From: Polydactylus sextarius
Taxonomy: Eukaryota > Chordata > Actinopteri > Polynemidae
DNA length: 64,000 nt
Assembly: GCA_016801845.1 (NCBI GenBank)
Contig: CM028909.1
Location: 3,206,313 to 3,270,312 of the forward strand
Direction of reading: 5' to 3'
Positions 36,701 through 49,478 of this stretch are shown here, piece by piece. Position 1 is the stretch's first letter; each line of letters begins with the position of its first letter. A model generated the notes under the pieces. That model saw only the letters and a list, made by a program, of their open reading frames with translations, was not told where the DNA came from and ran no database searches. The position numbers were made by a program, and so were the translations under genes.

Positions 36701-39700
36701 CGAGTGTAATTCCAGATGCAGCTGTGGCCCCGATTGTCCCAACAGAGTGGTGCAGAAGGGCATCCAGTTCGATCTTTGCATATTTAAGACAGAGAACGGC
36801 CGAGGATGGGGCGTCCGCACCCTGCAGCACATCAAGAAGAACACGTTTGTCATGGAGTACGTAGGAGAGGTGAGATCTGCTCTAACACACCCTAGTTGTT
36901 GTTTTTACAGGTCATGTTTCTAGTCATGGAAGAGATAACTTAAAGCCCAACTTGCAGCTTGTAGGAAAATAGTGTATTAACTCGATTTCCATAAAGGACG
37001 AAATTATAAATGTGCAATGAAAATAGTAAAATTACTTCCACGTCTCCAAAGCGCAGTGAGGTAACGACAGGTAAACAACTCTGCTGTGGTCAGGTTCAGT
37101 TAATGAGGAATGAAACAGTGACAGGCACCGCTTTAATACCATAACACGCTGGATCGGATTCAAAATACTTCATGTATCCACACCATCGATCTAATTTAGC
37201 TTTACCTTTTGGTGATCGGATTGAATGGGAAGATGTATGCGCATGTCTTGTTACTGAGCATGTGTGTCGTACGATGAGACTCGAATGTCCTTTTGGACAC
37301 ATTAGGACGTGTGTGAATTGTTGTGCTGGATGGAACGTGAATCGCTTTTGGATCTGATTGATTTCAATCCGAATGAGGAAAAAATGTGCATGTAAACACA
37401 CTCAGTGAAGCGATCGCACATCGTCTGAAGCTGTTCTGAGTTAGTTCTCAGATTGATATTATTATTGTTATGTAAAAAGAGTTAGAAATACAGTCATTTC
37501 TGTAAAAACTTGTGTTTTTTTCCTTAATCATTAGCACTGTTGTTGTTGTCGCAGCTGTGTACAGTTACCTGGTTTGATTAAATATAGTTTTACTAATTTT
37601 AACTTGATCGATATTTTACACTTTTTCCAAATTTTAGATACTATTACTGTTTACTATTGTTGTTTTGTTATGTTGTTTTTTAATAGATGAGGAGTTAATT
37701 AATATGTTTCTATGCATCACATTGGATGGTGTTTTTAATATAATTTGCTTGTGCTTGTGAATCAAGTGAACCTTTGAAAAACCTTTTGTTTTATGACGTA
37801 CTGAAACATCAAACTCTCATCGAATTCATGGTAAAAAAAAAAAAAAAGAAAGAAACGTGGCTGATTGAGATTAATTTCATTAACTGTTTTTTCTCTTGTT
37901 TGTTTCCAGATCATCACAACAGACGAAGCAGAGAGAAGAGGTCACATTTACGACCGTCAAGGCTCGACGTACCTGTTTGACCTGGACTACGTGGAGGACG
38001 TTTACACGGTGGATGCCGCTCACCTCGGCAACATCTCCCACTTCGTCAACCACAGTGTGAGTTGTTTTCAAACTGAGTCGGCAGCTTTCTGCCTGAGTAG
38101 AGACGCGCCTACGAGTTTCAAACCGAGCTCACATCCTTGTTGGATGATTTGTCATTAGCAGTAAATGAATCCAGCATGGAGTCATTTCAGTAATATTATA
38201 GTCGTTACATATTTCAGTAACTATACAAAACTTTGAACCTGAAACATAGCGATGTTTAGTTTTAAACCACCAACATCCACCAGACCTTTGGACCAAGAGA
38301 CAACTTGTATTTCCTGTTGGTGGAAGACGATGGTTAAAGACGTCAGAGGAGAGAACGTTAACTATGAGACGGACGTAGTCTCACTGTTTTCAGTCGGTCA
38401 GAGAGAAGAACAAGAACATAATAGTCAAGTTCAATCTCTGTGTGAAACAGAAAGAAACTCTCTACATGGAGAAATAACACGAGCAGTTTAAAGAAACATC
38501 TAGAGCAGTGACACGTTAGTAGCTAACAGCTAACACAAGAGAAGATAATATCATTTTACCAGAGTTTAATTCTTTGTGATTCTGGCTGTGATTGTTCACA
38601 ATCTAGTTCACACTAGTCACTAAACCAACGATCTGAGAGTCTCAGACGCTGTCGTGATCATAATGAGTCTCACCACTGCTCAGACTGAGCACCAATGTTT
38701 CCCTGTTGTTACGTCATATGACGAAAGCATCATCTAGGAGCCTGGTTTAAAATGGCCACAATTCATCTTAGATTATGTCCCCAGGTCTTGTAAAACATAT
38801 GAATTTATTTGTTTTTCTTTTTAAACAGACATTTTCAAACATGGTTATGAATAAATTAAGTTATAAAATCAACTTGCAAGTTCAATTTGCTTTTTAAGTA
38901 ATATAATGATCTCTCACCGTATTGCGCTTTTCCTCTCGCGCCTTTGATACATTGCGTTTTTTTGTGGTGAGTATATGTAAATTTTAATTTTTTTTATTTA
39001 ATTATATTGTGGGTTTCTGCAGCCTACAGGTTGTCGACTTGTGTTCCTATGATCTGGAGTCTCAACAACTGGTCTGAGACCTGTAGTGTTCAACTACAAG
39101 ACTTGTCAGCGATTGAGCTCCGATCACACCGTGACGTCACCAAACTCTACGTCTGGTCACGTGAACTAGACAGGATGTAGCTGCTGCTTCTCACCGTGAT
39201 TTACAGCCGTTTATTGTTGACGAGCACCGGTGAAGACGCTGCCTCCGACACAGACTAAACCGCTAAACCGGCGTGTAAACATCACCATGGCAACACGCTG
39301 GTTTTCATGGTGGAGCTGAAATCAGCGGCAGACCTCCCTGGTACCGGGTAACATCTGGATCAGACGCGGGGAGTTTGTAGAAAGTGAAAATGAAACAAAA
39401 AGCGTTAAAACGTCAGACTTTTAAACGTGGTTGTGAGTGAATCAGTGAGACGGCAGCAGCATTTATCTCACATCCCTCCTCTGATTGGCTGTCGCTCTTT
39501 GTCAGTCTCTTCAGACTCCTCCAGTTTTCTAACATGACAGATCCAGTCCCGGTCTCAGACCAGGTCCTGACGGCCTCTGATGGAGTCGTTAGGGCTGTTC
39601 ACACATTATGATCATTAACTGATGATTCGACTAGTCGACTAGTGTGGACTAGACTTTTACTTGTATCTTGAGTATCTTGAGTCATTATTATTGTAATGTA

Positions 39701-40846
39701 ACTCACTTGGAAATAACAGTAACTAGTAATCTATAATGTATACAGAATCAAAGTGTGATGCTTGTGTTCTTTCTGCAGTGTTTACCCAACCTGCAAGTAT
39801 TCAACGTGTTTATTGATAACATTGATGAGAGGCTCCCGAGAATCGCTTTATTTTCAACGAGGGCCATTCGTGCAGGAGAAGAGCTCACCTTCGACTACAA
39901 GATGCAAAGTAAGTGTCACACAAATTTACACTGAATGTTCGCTCCAACTGGCTTTAAAGGATCTAAACACGTTTTAAGAGAGTGGAGAGGTTTTTAATTT
40001 TTAGGAGAAACGTCTAACACATATCTCTGTAACCTTCATACTGAAAAAAAACAACTTAAAGTGACGGTCCAGAGCAACATGAACCCAGAGTCTATTTCAC
40101 CATGAATACGAGTCAAACTCCCCTCAAGAGATATTTTATGTTATCTATTTTACAAATAGATGATGAAGGTTGTTCCACATCAGCAGATTCATCAATTCTC
40201 TCGCTCTTCACGGACACATCCTGAGCATCATTGTTCAGGAAAATGATGAATCTGCTGATCTGGAACACCTTTCACCACCTGTTGTTATAAAACAGTGTTT
40301 TTAATAAACTCTCAGTTCGCTTACTAAGTTATCAGTACTTCAGTTTATGTGTAGGGACCCTATTCATGCTGCTGCTGAAGTGAAGTGATATTTTGAGCTT
40401 TATTAGTGGTTAAAAAATGACAATTTAGATACGTTTGGCTGACTGCCCCATTTACTTTCATTGTTAACTATTTGGTTGTGAAAACAAAAGACGGTCAAAC
40501 TGGATATTACTTCAACCAACGTAAAATATCTCTTGAGGGGGAGTTTGACTCGTATTCATGGTGAAATAGACTCTGGGTTCATGTTACTCTGGACTGTGAC
40601 TTTAACGTGTAGTATAAATGCAGACTGAACATGTTATGTCTTAATTATATATAATATCTGTATATTAAAGTTTATAAGAACGAAGTCTAATCCAGCCTCT
40701 GTTTGCCTCCAGTTGATCCGTTTGACACAGAAAGCACCAAAATGGACTCCAGTTTCAGTCTGGCGGGGCTCTCCGGCTCTCCGAAGAAGCGCGTACGAGT
40801 GGAGTGTCGATGTGGATCAGACTCTTGTCGAAAATATCTTTTCTGA
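33712..40846 (+). CDS. suv39h1: Histone H3 lysine-9 methyltransferase Suv39h1
   Basis: It trimethylates H3K9 in constitutive heterochromatin and binds HP1. Coding exons: 33712-33730, 35145-35290, 36210-36869, 37910-38056, 39779-39908, 40713-40846. They join in phase to 411 residues; human has 412. The start MAENSKG matches the human MAENLKG. The chromodomain is at about residues 42-96 ([29 protein letters not shown]). Pre-SET cysteines follow ([33 protein letters not shown]). The SET domain has [36 protein letters not shown] and ELTFDYKMQ. The post-SET zinc motif is [13 protein letters not shown] at the end. The residue after NHSC is Leu where human has Asp. Introns carry several MITEs. Neighbouring porcn repeats the human Xp11.23 linkage. 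Fish have two suv39h1 copies; which one this is cannot be told. Confidence 0.95.
34390..34850 (+). mobile_element. Family A hAT-type MITE in suv39h1 intron 1
   Basis: A left-truncated copy, without the 20-bp tandem repeats, starting near TAGAATGATTCTCCAGTAAA. It ends near CAGTAGTGAAGTCTTG. Confidence 0.7.
35688..36090 (+). mobile_element. Family C MITE in suv39h1 intron 2
   Basis: It begins CCCTCCAGGATTTCACGATG and shares CATACGTCAGTGAATCACGT and the TTGCAATAAAGTT-type interior with the copy at 3220-4013. It ends about 120 bases before the exon at 36210. Confidence 0.65.
39020..39655 (-). mobile_element. Family D DNA transposon in suv39h1 intron 4, opposite orientation to the 7.5-kb copy
   Basis: The core is a close reverse complement of 7495-8195, including GAGCACCGGTGAAGACGCTG and the terminal CGACTAGTGTGGACTAGACT. 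Extra related sequence with a TCTAGTTCACACTAGTC end begins at about 38603, so two insertions or a longer version may be present (38603-39655). Confidence 0.7.
40060..40601. mobile_element. TTAA-flanked foldback transposon with about 82-bp inverted termini (family E)
   Basis: The left end AGTGACGGTCCAGAGCAACA and right end ...TCTGGACTGTGACT are inverted and remain similar for about 82 bases, including CTATTTCACCATGAATACGA and its complement. TTAA lies directly outside both ends (40056-40059 and 40602-40605), which is the target duplication of piggyBac-type elements. There is no transposase frame. It lies in suv39h1 intron 5; a truncated relative is at 5570-5925. Confidence 0.85.
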
Positions 40847-42365
40847 TGAGGGTTTGTTGGGAATGCAGCAGCTGCAGCTGCTATTTGTGTAAAAATGTGG
40901 AAATTGTACAGTTTAAATGATTTTTATTTTGTTTATGAAAAACTTAAATTCGCAAGCAACTTTTAAACATTTGAACATGACCAAAAAAAAAAACAATGTT
41001 CATGAACTTAGACCAGTGAAAACTGCCTCAATGACTTATTAATTCCAGTCATTTTAAATCCGTATAATCCGTTCACTTTAAGTTGACAGATAAAAACAGG
41101 TGATCATTGATTCAGTCCTCCCTTTTCTCCGTTTGTATGTATTTTACGACTATGACTGAAATCTAATGGTCTCTGTTTATTCCAGTATTTTTACCACTGA
41201 TACCATTGTGTCCCCTCTGAGTTTACAGAGGGGAGGTAGGTTTGGGTTCATGGCTTCAGGTTGAAACAGATGAGTTGTTCTCCTTTATTCTCACATACAG
41301 TTCAGTTCTTTGAGTGATCACACAGGAAGTCTGAAGTTACTAACGTGCGTTGTTTACATTTCAGCTCGTTAGAAAAAAAAAAACAAAACACTGTGAATCA
41401 GTATCGTCTGACAAAATGGACACTGCATTTAGTTGCTTGACATTCATTATGCTGCAAAATCCTTCAAAGAGCTGAACTGAACTCACTCGTAAGGAGATTT
41501 AAATGATAAATATATGATCAGACAGGTTGGAAACGAAGCTGCAGCTGAGTCTAAACTGTGGAAGAAAACATTTTATACAGTTTGTTTACAAACTCATCTC
41601 CAGCTTCAACGTCGTTGCTGAACATCGCTGTCGTGTTATCATGAATCATCAAATAATGTCCTAACTTCTTCTGTGGTGTCGTCAACCGAGCTCTTACTGG
41701 TAGAGATGATGGACAAACACTTTCCTCCGACAAACATCATCGTGTTCTCATAAAAACCATCCAGCTGACAAGTAGCCACAGCCTCTGTCCTTCATGTCCA
41801 CAAGCTGTTAAATCATCTCTGAGCAAAACTGCCCGAGATTAAATGTGATTTTTTTTAATTTTTCTCTCTAAACTTTTAGATTTAGTAGTTATGTAACTTA
41901 TAGCGCTTTTTGTGTTTTGTGATGTCTCTTTTTTCTTTTTATCTTTCTGCTTCTGCTGATGCTTCTCTGGAAGGCAAAGGAGAAACTTATCTGACATTGT
42001 TCTGCTCCTCACTCGGGCCTTTCTACATGTATCAGCTTTTAAATCAGCTCAACATCATCTGGCCGGGATGCAACACGTAACCGTTAACGGTGAACTTCAG
42101 GAAGTTCACACGCCAGATGCAAAAAGTTTTACCTGCAAATTTTGTGTCACAACACTTTTACCACATGTGTCAGCAGGTAAAACATCATCTGTTATAAATG
42201 AGCCTGTTTCCTTTTCTGTCACTTCAGTGACTGAAGTATCTTGAGGTCAAATAGCTGATTGTTTTATTGTACGTTTATACATTTTAAGCGTCAGTATGTG
42301 TTTTTACCAGTGTGTTATAGATGCAAAACCAAACCAGTGTAAATAAAAACTCATAAATTTAACTG
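40847..42365 (+). other. suv39h1: suv39h1 3' UTR
   Basis: Single-copy-looking AT-rich sequence follows the stop codon. The strongest poly(A) signal, AATAAA at 42342-42347, is just before a family A transposon. An earlier cleavage site is possible. Small open frames here look non-coding. Confidence 0.55.
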
Positions 42366-42394
42366 TCGCTGCCATGTTTTATTTAGTGATTAAT

Positions 42395-42900
42395 AAAGTA
42401 TGTGAAAGTCTGAAAGTACAGACACTAGAGTAGAAGTACAGACACTCGACCATAAAATGACTTTGGTAGAAGTTCAAGTCGTCACTAGAATGATTCTCCA
42501 GTAAAAGTCTTAAAGTATCTAGTATTTACTGTACTTAAGTATGACAGTAATTTATAATTAAATGTACTGAAGTAATGAAAGTAAAAGTACAAGTACATGT
42601 TAATAAAACAGAAGAATATTATGAAGTTTATCCAGCACTTTAAAACATGGAGCTACAACAATCTTCATAGACAATGTCTTGAGTCTGAACTAAAGAACTG
42701 AACTAAACTGAAGTTTCTCCATCATCCACCTTTAAGATGGAGCCTCCATCAACCCTCAAACATGGTGTTGATGGTCTAAACAGTCACAGGTCGACTTAGA
42801 GCCGGAGCTGGAGAAAACACCACATTTACTTTACTCTGATTGTTGGAACAACACTGAACATTGAAAATGTATCAGTAAAAGTCTCATTAAGTGTCAGTTT
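42395..42900 (+). mobile_element. Family A hAT-type MITE downstream of suv39h1
   Basis: It starts near AAAGTACAGACACTAGAGTA with about two 20-bp units and follows the standard interior to about 42900. It lies immediately after the probable suv39h1 poly(A) site. Confidence 0.75.
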
Positions 42901-43589
42901 TTATTGTGACTGTCACATGTTAACACTAGGTGGTGCCTCTGAAAAGCCGTAGCTGACAAACATTTAACTTAAAGGTTCAGTTGTTGTCATTCAACTGTGA
43001 TACCGACGCCCTCGTGCTCTGATAAACAACAAATCAAACTGAATATGAAGACTAATGGTCTCTTCTCTCAGCTTTAATATAAACACTTACAGTGTTTCAC
43101 TCTCTAAACTTTATGTCACGATAATCTGATAAAAAAAAAAAATAAGAACTGATAATTAGGAGACAGTAGTGACCAGAGGGGTCCTGACATTAGAGTCTGG
43201 TCTTCAGTATCTACCTCACCTCAGGTGACAGGGGTCGTCTTGGATTTGCTGGATTTGTGGAGGATCAGGACTTTGTGAAGACCTGCAGCTGGTTGATGTC
43301 ACAGAGCAGTGAATGAGCTGCATCAACCAGATGGTTGGTGTCTGGGTCAGATGTAGCAGCGTGTTCAGGGTCAGAGTGATAAACGGTCTGATGTTAGAGT
43401 AAGTGGATGGGACAGTAATGAAGAGGAGGTTGAACAGGTTGGGATGTAAACACTGCAGCTGTGACAGAGTGGGACCAACAGCACAACCTTTTTCTTGATT
43501 AAATACTTCAGCCCATGTTCTTCCTGCTTCTTACAGCCAGAGGCGACAGCAATGAAGGACATTTATTCAAGAATCTGTATCTCACTTGC

Positions 43590-44040
43590 AATTTTTTTAA
43601 ACTTCACACTTTCACTTCATTATATTTAAAGACAAATATTGTACTTTTTCCTTCACTACATTTCTATCAACGTTCTTGTTTCAATTGTGAAAGTGGATGT
43701 TTTATTTTTCTCCTTTTGTCTTCTGAAAGGTGATTGGTTGTTTGTCAGGTGACAGCCTATCAGTGATCAGTAGGTGACGTCACGTCTGTTGACTGTGACT
43801 ATAAAACCAAGTCAGGTTATTACAATAACTAATGATGTGAATCTTTTTCTTTTGATGTCAGATGATATCAGATGATCTTGTTTCAAACATTGTTGCTGTT
43901 GTAAAGTCATGAATCTAGAGGTGGAGACCTGGTTTGAAGCAGGTTGAATGTCAATGTTATTTTCTGATCCAGCTTCATTTCCAGCTGTTCCACTGTCTTC
44001 ATGATGAACACACACATACATGTGTTCACACACTGTCAAG
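43590..44040 (+). mobile_element. Tol2-like family B MITE fragment
   Basis: It matches 16490-16830 and 62400-62815 over CTATCAGTGATCAGTAGGTG, GATGTCAGATGATATCAGAT and AGGTGGAGACCTGGTTTGAA. Both termini are incomplete. Confidence 0.7.
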
Positions 44041-44795
44041 ACGTGGACGTTGTACCAGTTAAAACCACTGATGTAAAGACGGAAAAGAGCTTAAAATGAG
44101 CCGATGATTTCAGCTTTAAAACTTAATATTTGTACATAAGTTGTGCACATAACAATCAGAACAAGGGGTTGATGTTCTGTTATTTAGGTGAACTGGCCCT
44201 TTATATTTCTCTACTACCATCGTCATCATCATTAAAACTTTTTTTTCTTACACTCCACATGTGCTTTTATACTTTATCAGGAAATCATAAAAATATTCTG
44301 ATCATTTCAAATGAAATTTATTTTATTACAAATCCAACAACAAAAACGATAAATGGGCATACATGTGTAATAGCTCAGTGTTTCTTTTTTTCTGGAAAAA
44401 ATACAGAACAAATGGAAACTGATTTTCTTTTTTCTTTCTTTTTTTTTTCTTCTTAACGTCAGGATGCACTGGGATAGGAGATTGTTTTTCCATTAATCAT
44501 TGACATGTGACCTGACCCCCCCGACCCCTCCTCCTTCATCATCCCCTTTTTGAAAAGAAGTCTTAAAAGATGTTACTTTTTAAAAAACAAAAGTCATTTT
44601 AATTTGTTGTGAACAAGTTAGTATCCAGATAAAAGAAACCGCATCCGTCAGAGTAAAATCTGCAGTGAAACAGCAGTGACACAATATCAAGCATATTGTT
44701 GAACAGTTGAGTCTCTGGATCAACCAGAACCTCACACTCGTCTAAGTCTGTGCTGACGGGATCATCGTCATAAAGCAAACGTTCATTATAAATGG

Positions 44796-44864
<69 letters not shown>

Positions 44865-45199
44865 TTTATTTTTTTTTGTAATTTGAGCAAATGTCACATG
44901 TGGTTTCTTCCTTTTTTTTTGATCTGGGAACACGGCAACAGTCTGTTGAGAGAGAAGCAGGAAGTGGGACTGTACACAGTGACTGAAAAATGTTTACAAC
45001 AGTTTGCTTTTTAACGGTTTGCATCTGTGTCCTCTTCTTCACACTGTGATGTCACTGTGTTCACAGGTTCTGGTTCAGGTTCAGGTTCTGGGTCAGGTTC
45101 TGGTTGGGACTGCAGTGTGTCATAGTGAGAGGGACTGACGACGAACAACCAGGGTGAATTTTGAATATTGTAGTTTGACATGTTTCATTATGGAAAAGA

Positions 45200-45235
<36 letters not shown>

Positions 45236-45415
45236 CTTAATCTTAATCCATAAATATGCACAAAATTTCCACTCTGATTCATGATAATTAATGTTTTCAA
45301 AAAGGGAACTTTAAATAAACTCCATTAGTTTAAAAAGACATTCAGATTTTTGCATCAGAAACATGAGAAATAGTGAGAAACATGTTTAATTCTGCGTCTT
45401 TTCACTTTCCTGTAA

Positions 45416-45477
<62 letters not shown>

Positions 45478-48400
45478 ACAAATGATCAAGAACTCTTCTG
45501 TTGCATTTCAAAGTTAGTTTGCTATCAATATAATACATACTTAATAGTATAGAGGTCACAGTAAATTTACAAAAGATAATCTGCCTGAGGCAACAACAAA
45601 ACAAAACAAAACATAAAAAGCTCAGCATCAACTTCGAAAGTCGTTTGTCTTTCATTCCTCAGTATGATCATGTTGTCGACAGGAAAACAACAGAGAGAAA
45701 AAAATAAAAACAAAAACAAGAATCAATTCAGTTCCTCAGTGATCCAGAGGAGGGTTCACTCAGGTCATCAGTTCTGTTTCCTGTCACGTGGACGCGACCA
45801 CAGTCCGTCAAAGTGTCGATGTGAAGAGAGACAAGTCTTCCAGATGTGACCAGTGGACACAGTGTTGTGTTTCTTATCTACGAGTGACTGCAGCTCAAAC
45901 AAAACACACTTCTCTCTACTCTTTGTTGGTTTGCATTGGTTTGATGTTTTTTTTTTTTTTTTTTTTTTTTATGAAGCGGGGCCATAAACTTTAAAAAACA
46001 TGAGATAAGATGAACATTTCTCTGTGGCATGTTGTTATTAGGGTGTTACACATGTGCAACACCACTAAACCACACGGGTTCATCTCCATGTCAGTGTTTC
46101 CATTCATTTTACTGACAAATGACAATCTCTGTGCGATGGCTTTGACCTCAGCTCCAGTTGGAGTTAAAAAAAAAAAAAAAAACATTTTAGAAACGAGAAA
46201 GAAGCACAATGATCTGATTTATTGAAAATCTGCAAAACTTAAGCAGGAGATGCTCATCTATTGTGTCCTCATCCCTTCAGGACTCTGTTAAAAAAAATAA
46301 CGATGGTATCACTGCTGCAACTTTCATCTCTTTTAAATCTGATGAGTATTTAAGATTTTGATTAATGAATCAGTTTGATTTTACATCCGTCTGAAATGGA
46401 CAGAACTTGAACGTCTGTGACATTTTACAGCAGCGACACCGTCAATTAAAATATATCAACAGAATCTGATGGTGAGAGTTCACAGTTCGATGAATGTGAA
46501 TGAGAATAGTCCTAACACTTGGCCTGTGCTTTGGTTGTGTTTCACATGAAGCAAAATAAATAAATAAATAAATAAATACTTTCCCTGAAAAAATGACTGA
46601 AAAGCTACAGATACAGGTAGTTATCAGTGCCCAGTTACATAGTCCCTCAGATGTTTAACATCTGTCCTTTAGGAAAAAGGTTTTGCCGATAGGTTCAATC
46701 CTGAAGCCTAAAATTATGCCCTTAATGTACAAGTGACAAGAAACTTTTCCACATTCTTTTTTCAGATACTTACATTTGTACTTTGGCTTAAAACCTATCG
46801 TCAACATTTCTGGTCTGTGCAGCTCCTATTGGACCGTTAAATCACTCCCCTCATTCATTTGGGTTTCACACAGTAAACACCTCATAGTCACTCTGTTGGG
46901 GAGGATGTAACAGGAAACGTTGAGTGCAAATTGTGAAAAGTGAGCAACAGTAACAGCGAAAGACTAAAGGCTCAGAAATAGAAGAGCACTTTATCGTACA
47001 GATTTACGGGTCGATGTCGATTTGATTGTATGAATCTAGTTCAGATAAAGAATGAGCAGGTCCTATGTAGATGTGTAAATAAATACTGGATGAGTATTTA
47101 GAGAACAATAAGGACTTTATGGCTGTTAACACTGGTTGTTGTAAACTTCAGATTTCAGAAAATGTCCAATTATTGCTCCCTTGTTTCTTCTACAATCCTT
47201 TTTTTGATTTTATTTTTTAAAAGGAGCCAGAAATGATTTTATCAGTTATTATAAATTTACCAAAACAGCTACATTTCATTTCAATGGGAGAAGAGAAACA
47301 AACCCTTCGAAGTGAATTCAGTGCTGGTTTGTGCCGACATCAGCTGTGTAAATACACTGCAGCTCTACTGGTTTGAATTACTGGACACGGTACAACTGCA
47401 AACTAATGAATAATGTGGATTATTCTTTCATCTGAAAGCTCCACAGACATCAGAGAAGGTGAAACAAAAACATGAAAAATGTTTTTGATGTCCGTACGTG
47501 TCGTACGGGTCAGTAAGAAAAAAAAAAGAATCACTGAATATTAATTTCAATTCAGCTGTCAACTACAGGCACATATATACATTCACAAGTAAACTTCATG
47601 CTTTAGAAACTCTGGGCGTATAATAATAGCTAAGAGAGGGAGAAAAGGGGAATAAAGTCTCCAACTTTTAACTCCCAACAAAGTCTCCAGCGCCTCTGGT
47701 GGACTTTGGGTTATTTGGTTTTTAACCTATTGTGGGCATGACAGTATTTGTATATATAACCAGTATATATACAGTATATATAACCGTTGTACGTGCAACG
47801 CTCAGGTCTAACTCCACGCAAATAACAATTTATGCAACTGGGCACAGATTTAAATAATAGATTATAACAAGCGGCTATAAATGAGAAAACCTGAAAAGAA
47901 ATCTCATGTTTGCACAGGATTAAAAATACACAGTTAAGAGAACTTCTGCAGTCATCTGGAGGGTTGTAGTTGTAGCATCAGTGAGTAACAGATAAAAAAA
48001 AAAAAAAAAAAACAGGGCATGGATAACTGGTCATCAAAGAAAACACATCATCATAATCATCATCAACATATTGGAAAAGCTGGTTTGCAGCATTTGTTGG
48101 GGTCGCTGCCACTGATACATTTACTTCAGACAAAAGAAACCGATTGTCATTCATGGGATCAGTTTAAAAATCGAACTGGTCCTTGAGTCATCGATCCTGA
48201 CTCTATGAGGCTCTCGCCCTCATGTTCTTAAGACAGCGGATTTGATTTCAAAGTCAGAATGACAGAGTGACAGATCATATGCTCAGTGGTTTCCCAACTT
48301 AATGACTTCATACACTGAAACAACTGTAAAACAAAACTTTGCATTGGCAAATGACTCAACAAAGAGACTGAACAGACTGAATATCATGTCAGGTCTGAAT

Positions 48401-49478
48401 GTACATACTTTGGATTTATATTTTACCTCCATCAGGGATGTTATATTTTAACCAGCATCATCTTTTTCAAAAATGTATAGTCGTTCGGCAAAATTACACA
48501 AAAAGGACTGAACCGATTTCCACCAAACTGAAAAGATGGCTCACGGGCCAGAAAAGAAATCCTTTTATTCTGGTGTGGATCCAGTTTAAGGTGAAGACCC
48601 AGCAATGTTAATGTTATGTGTGATCGGGCATTTTCAACATTTTTGTCAGTTTGTAGGACAATAATAATATCTCGATGTAAGAAAAGTCTCACGTATTTGG
48701 TGATTTGGTGCAGATCGAGATACTAATCCAGATCTGATAGACCTGTAGGATTCCTTGGTCTTGTTATACCTTCTGCTCGTTGCCACTCATGTTTTAATTA
48801 CTGTTGTCAAATGGTAAAATTTAAACACTAATAAAAAGCTTCAGTTAAGGTTCATCTGTAAGATTTAACATATATATGATGCCAACAATAAATGGCAGTG
48901 TCCCGGTTTTAGATCTGCCTGGATCGTCCTTGTAGCATCTCTCTACCTCCTTTCCTCTTGCTCTCTGCTGCCACTATGCATATAACATCATCTGGTTGTC
49001 TAATTCATCCAGCATGTTAGCGAGATATAAATTTAGACTATTAAAGTTTCCTCAGTGTCACCTTTAGGACCATTTACGTCACCAAAACAAACCTCCTTGT
49101 CAATCCATTTTCGACATTCTTTATGGAGCGGCTGATGTGTTTTGTTGGTGGCTATTTGGCTTGGTTTCCACAATGACTGCATTATTATTTGCATGTTTTG
49201 CTATTAAGGTATTTTTCTCATTATCAAAAGTCAATGTGTGACTCCAGTTATGCTGTTGTTTTTGAGTGAAAGGGGTTGGTACATGGAAATGCATGCTTAC
49301 CATTCCAGTGTTTTTACCATTACACTCATTAATTTACATCCACTGCTAAAAGGTAGTTTGCATTGAATCAAACAGCACAATTAACTTGAGCAAACATTCC
49401 CAAAATACTTGTTGGTTGGCCCTTGTTTTTTTTTTTTTTTTTTTTTTTTTAAATCCATGTTTAGATCATCATCTCTGC
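44041..49478. other. suv39h1 to gpr173 intergenic region, probably including a long gpr173 3' UTR
   Basis: No coding exon is recognised. Microsatellites: (AT)n 44801-44861, (TG)n about 45199-45232, (CT)n 45420-45452 followed by (CA)n to 45481. Homopolymer T or A runs lie near 45950, 46165, 48000 and 49430. Bases about 48395-48790 are a dispersed repeat (next entry). Most of the rest looks single-copy and is poorer in MITEs than the flanks, which would suit a long 3' UTR of gpr173 on the minus strand; its end is not determined. Confidence 0.4.
48395..48790 (+). repeat. Widely dispersed teleost repeat (CTCCATCAGGGATGTTATAT type)
   Basis: It contains CGGCAAAATTACACAAAAAG, GATTTCCACCAAACT, GTGTGGATCCAGTTTAAGG and GATTTGGTGCAGATC, a sequence order I recognise from many fish genomes. 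No family name is assigned and there is no coding capacity. Confidence 0.5.

Noticed and set aside
36387..36830. 147-codon minus-strand ORF opposite suv39h1 exon 3
   Set aside because: It is the reverse shadow of a long conserved coding exon; no motif of its own.
43216..43460. Minus-strand open frame of about 77 codons with hydrophobic segments
   Set aside because: There is no start codon or matching splice acceptor, no recognisable family, and competing open frames in the same place. It may be a decayed fragment.
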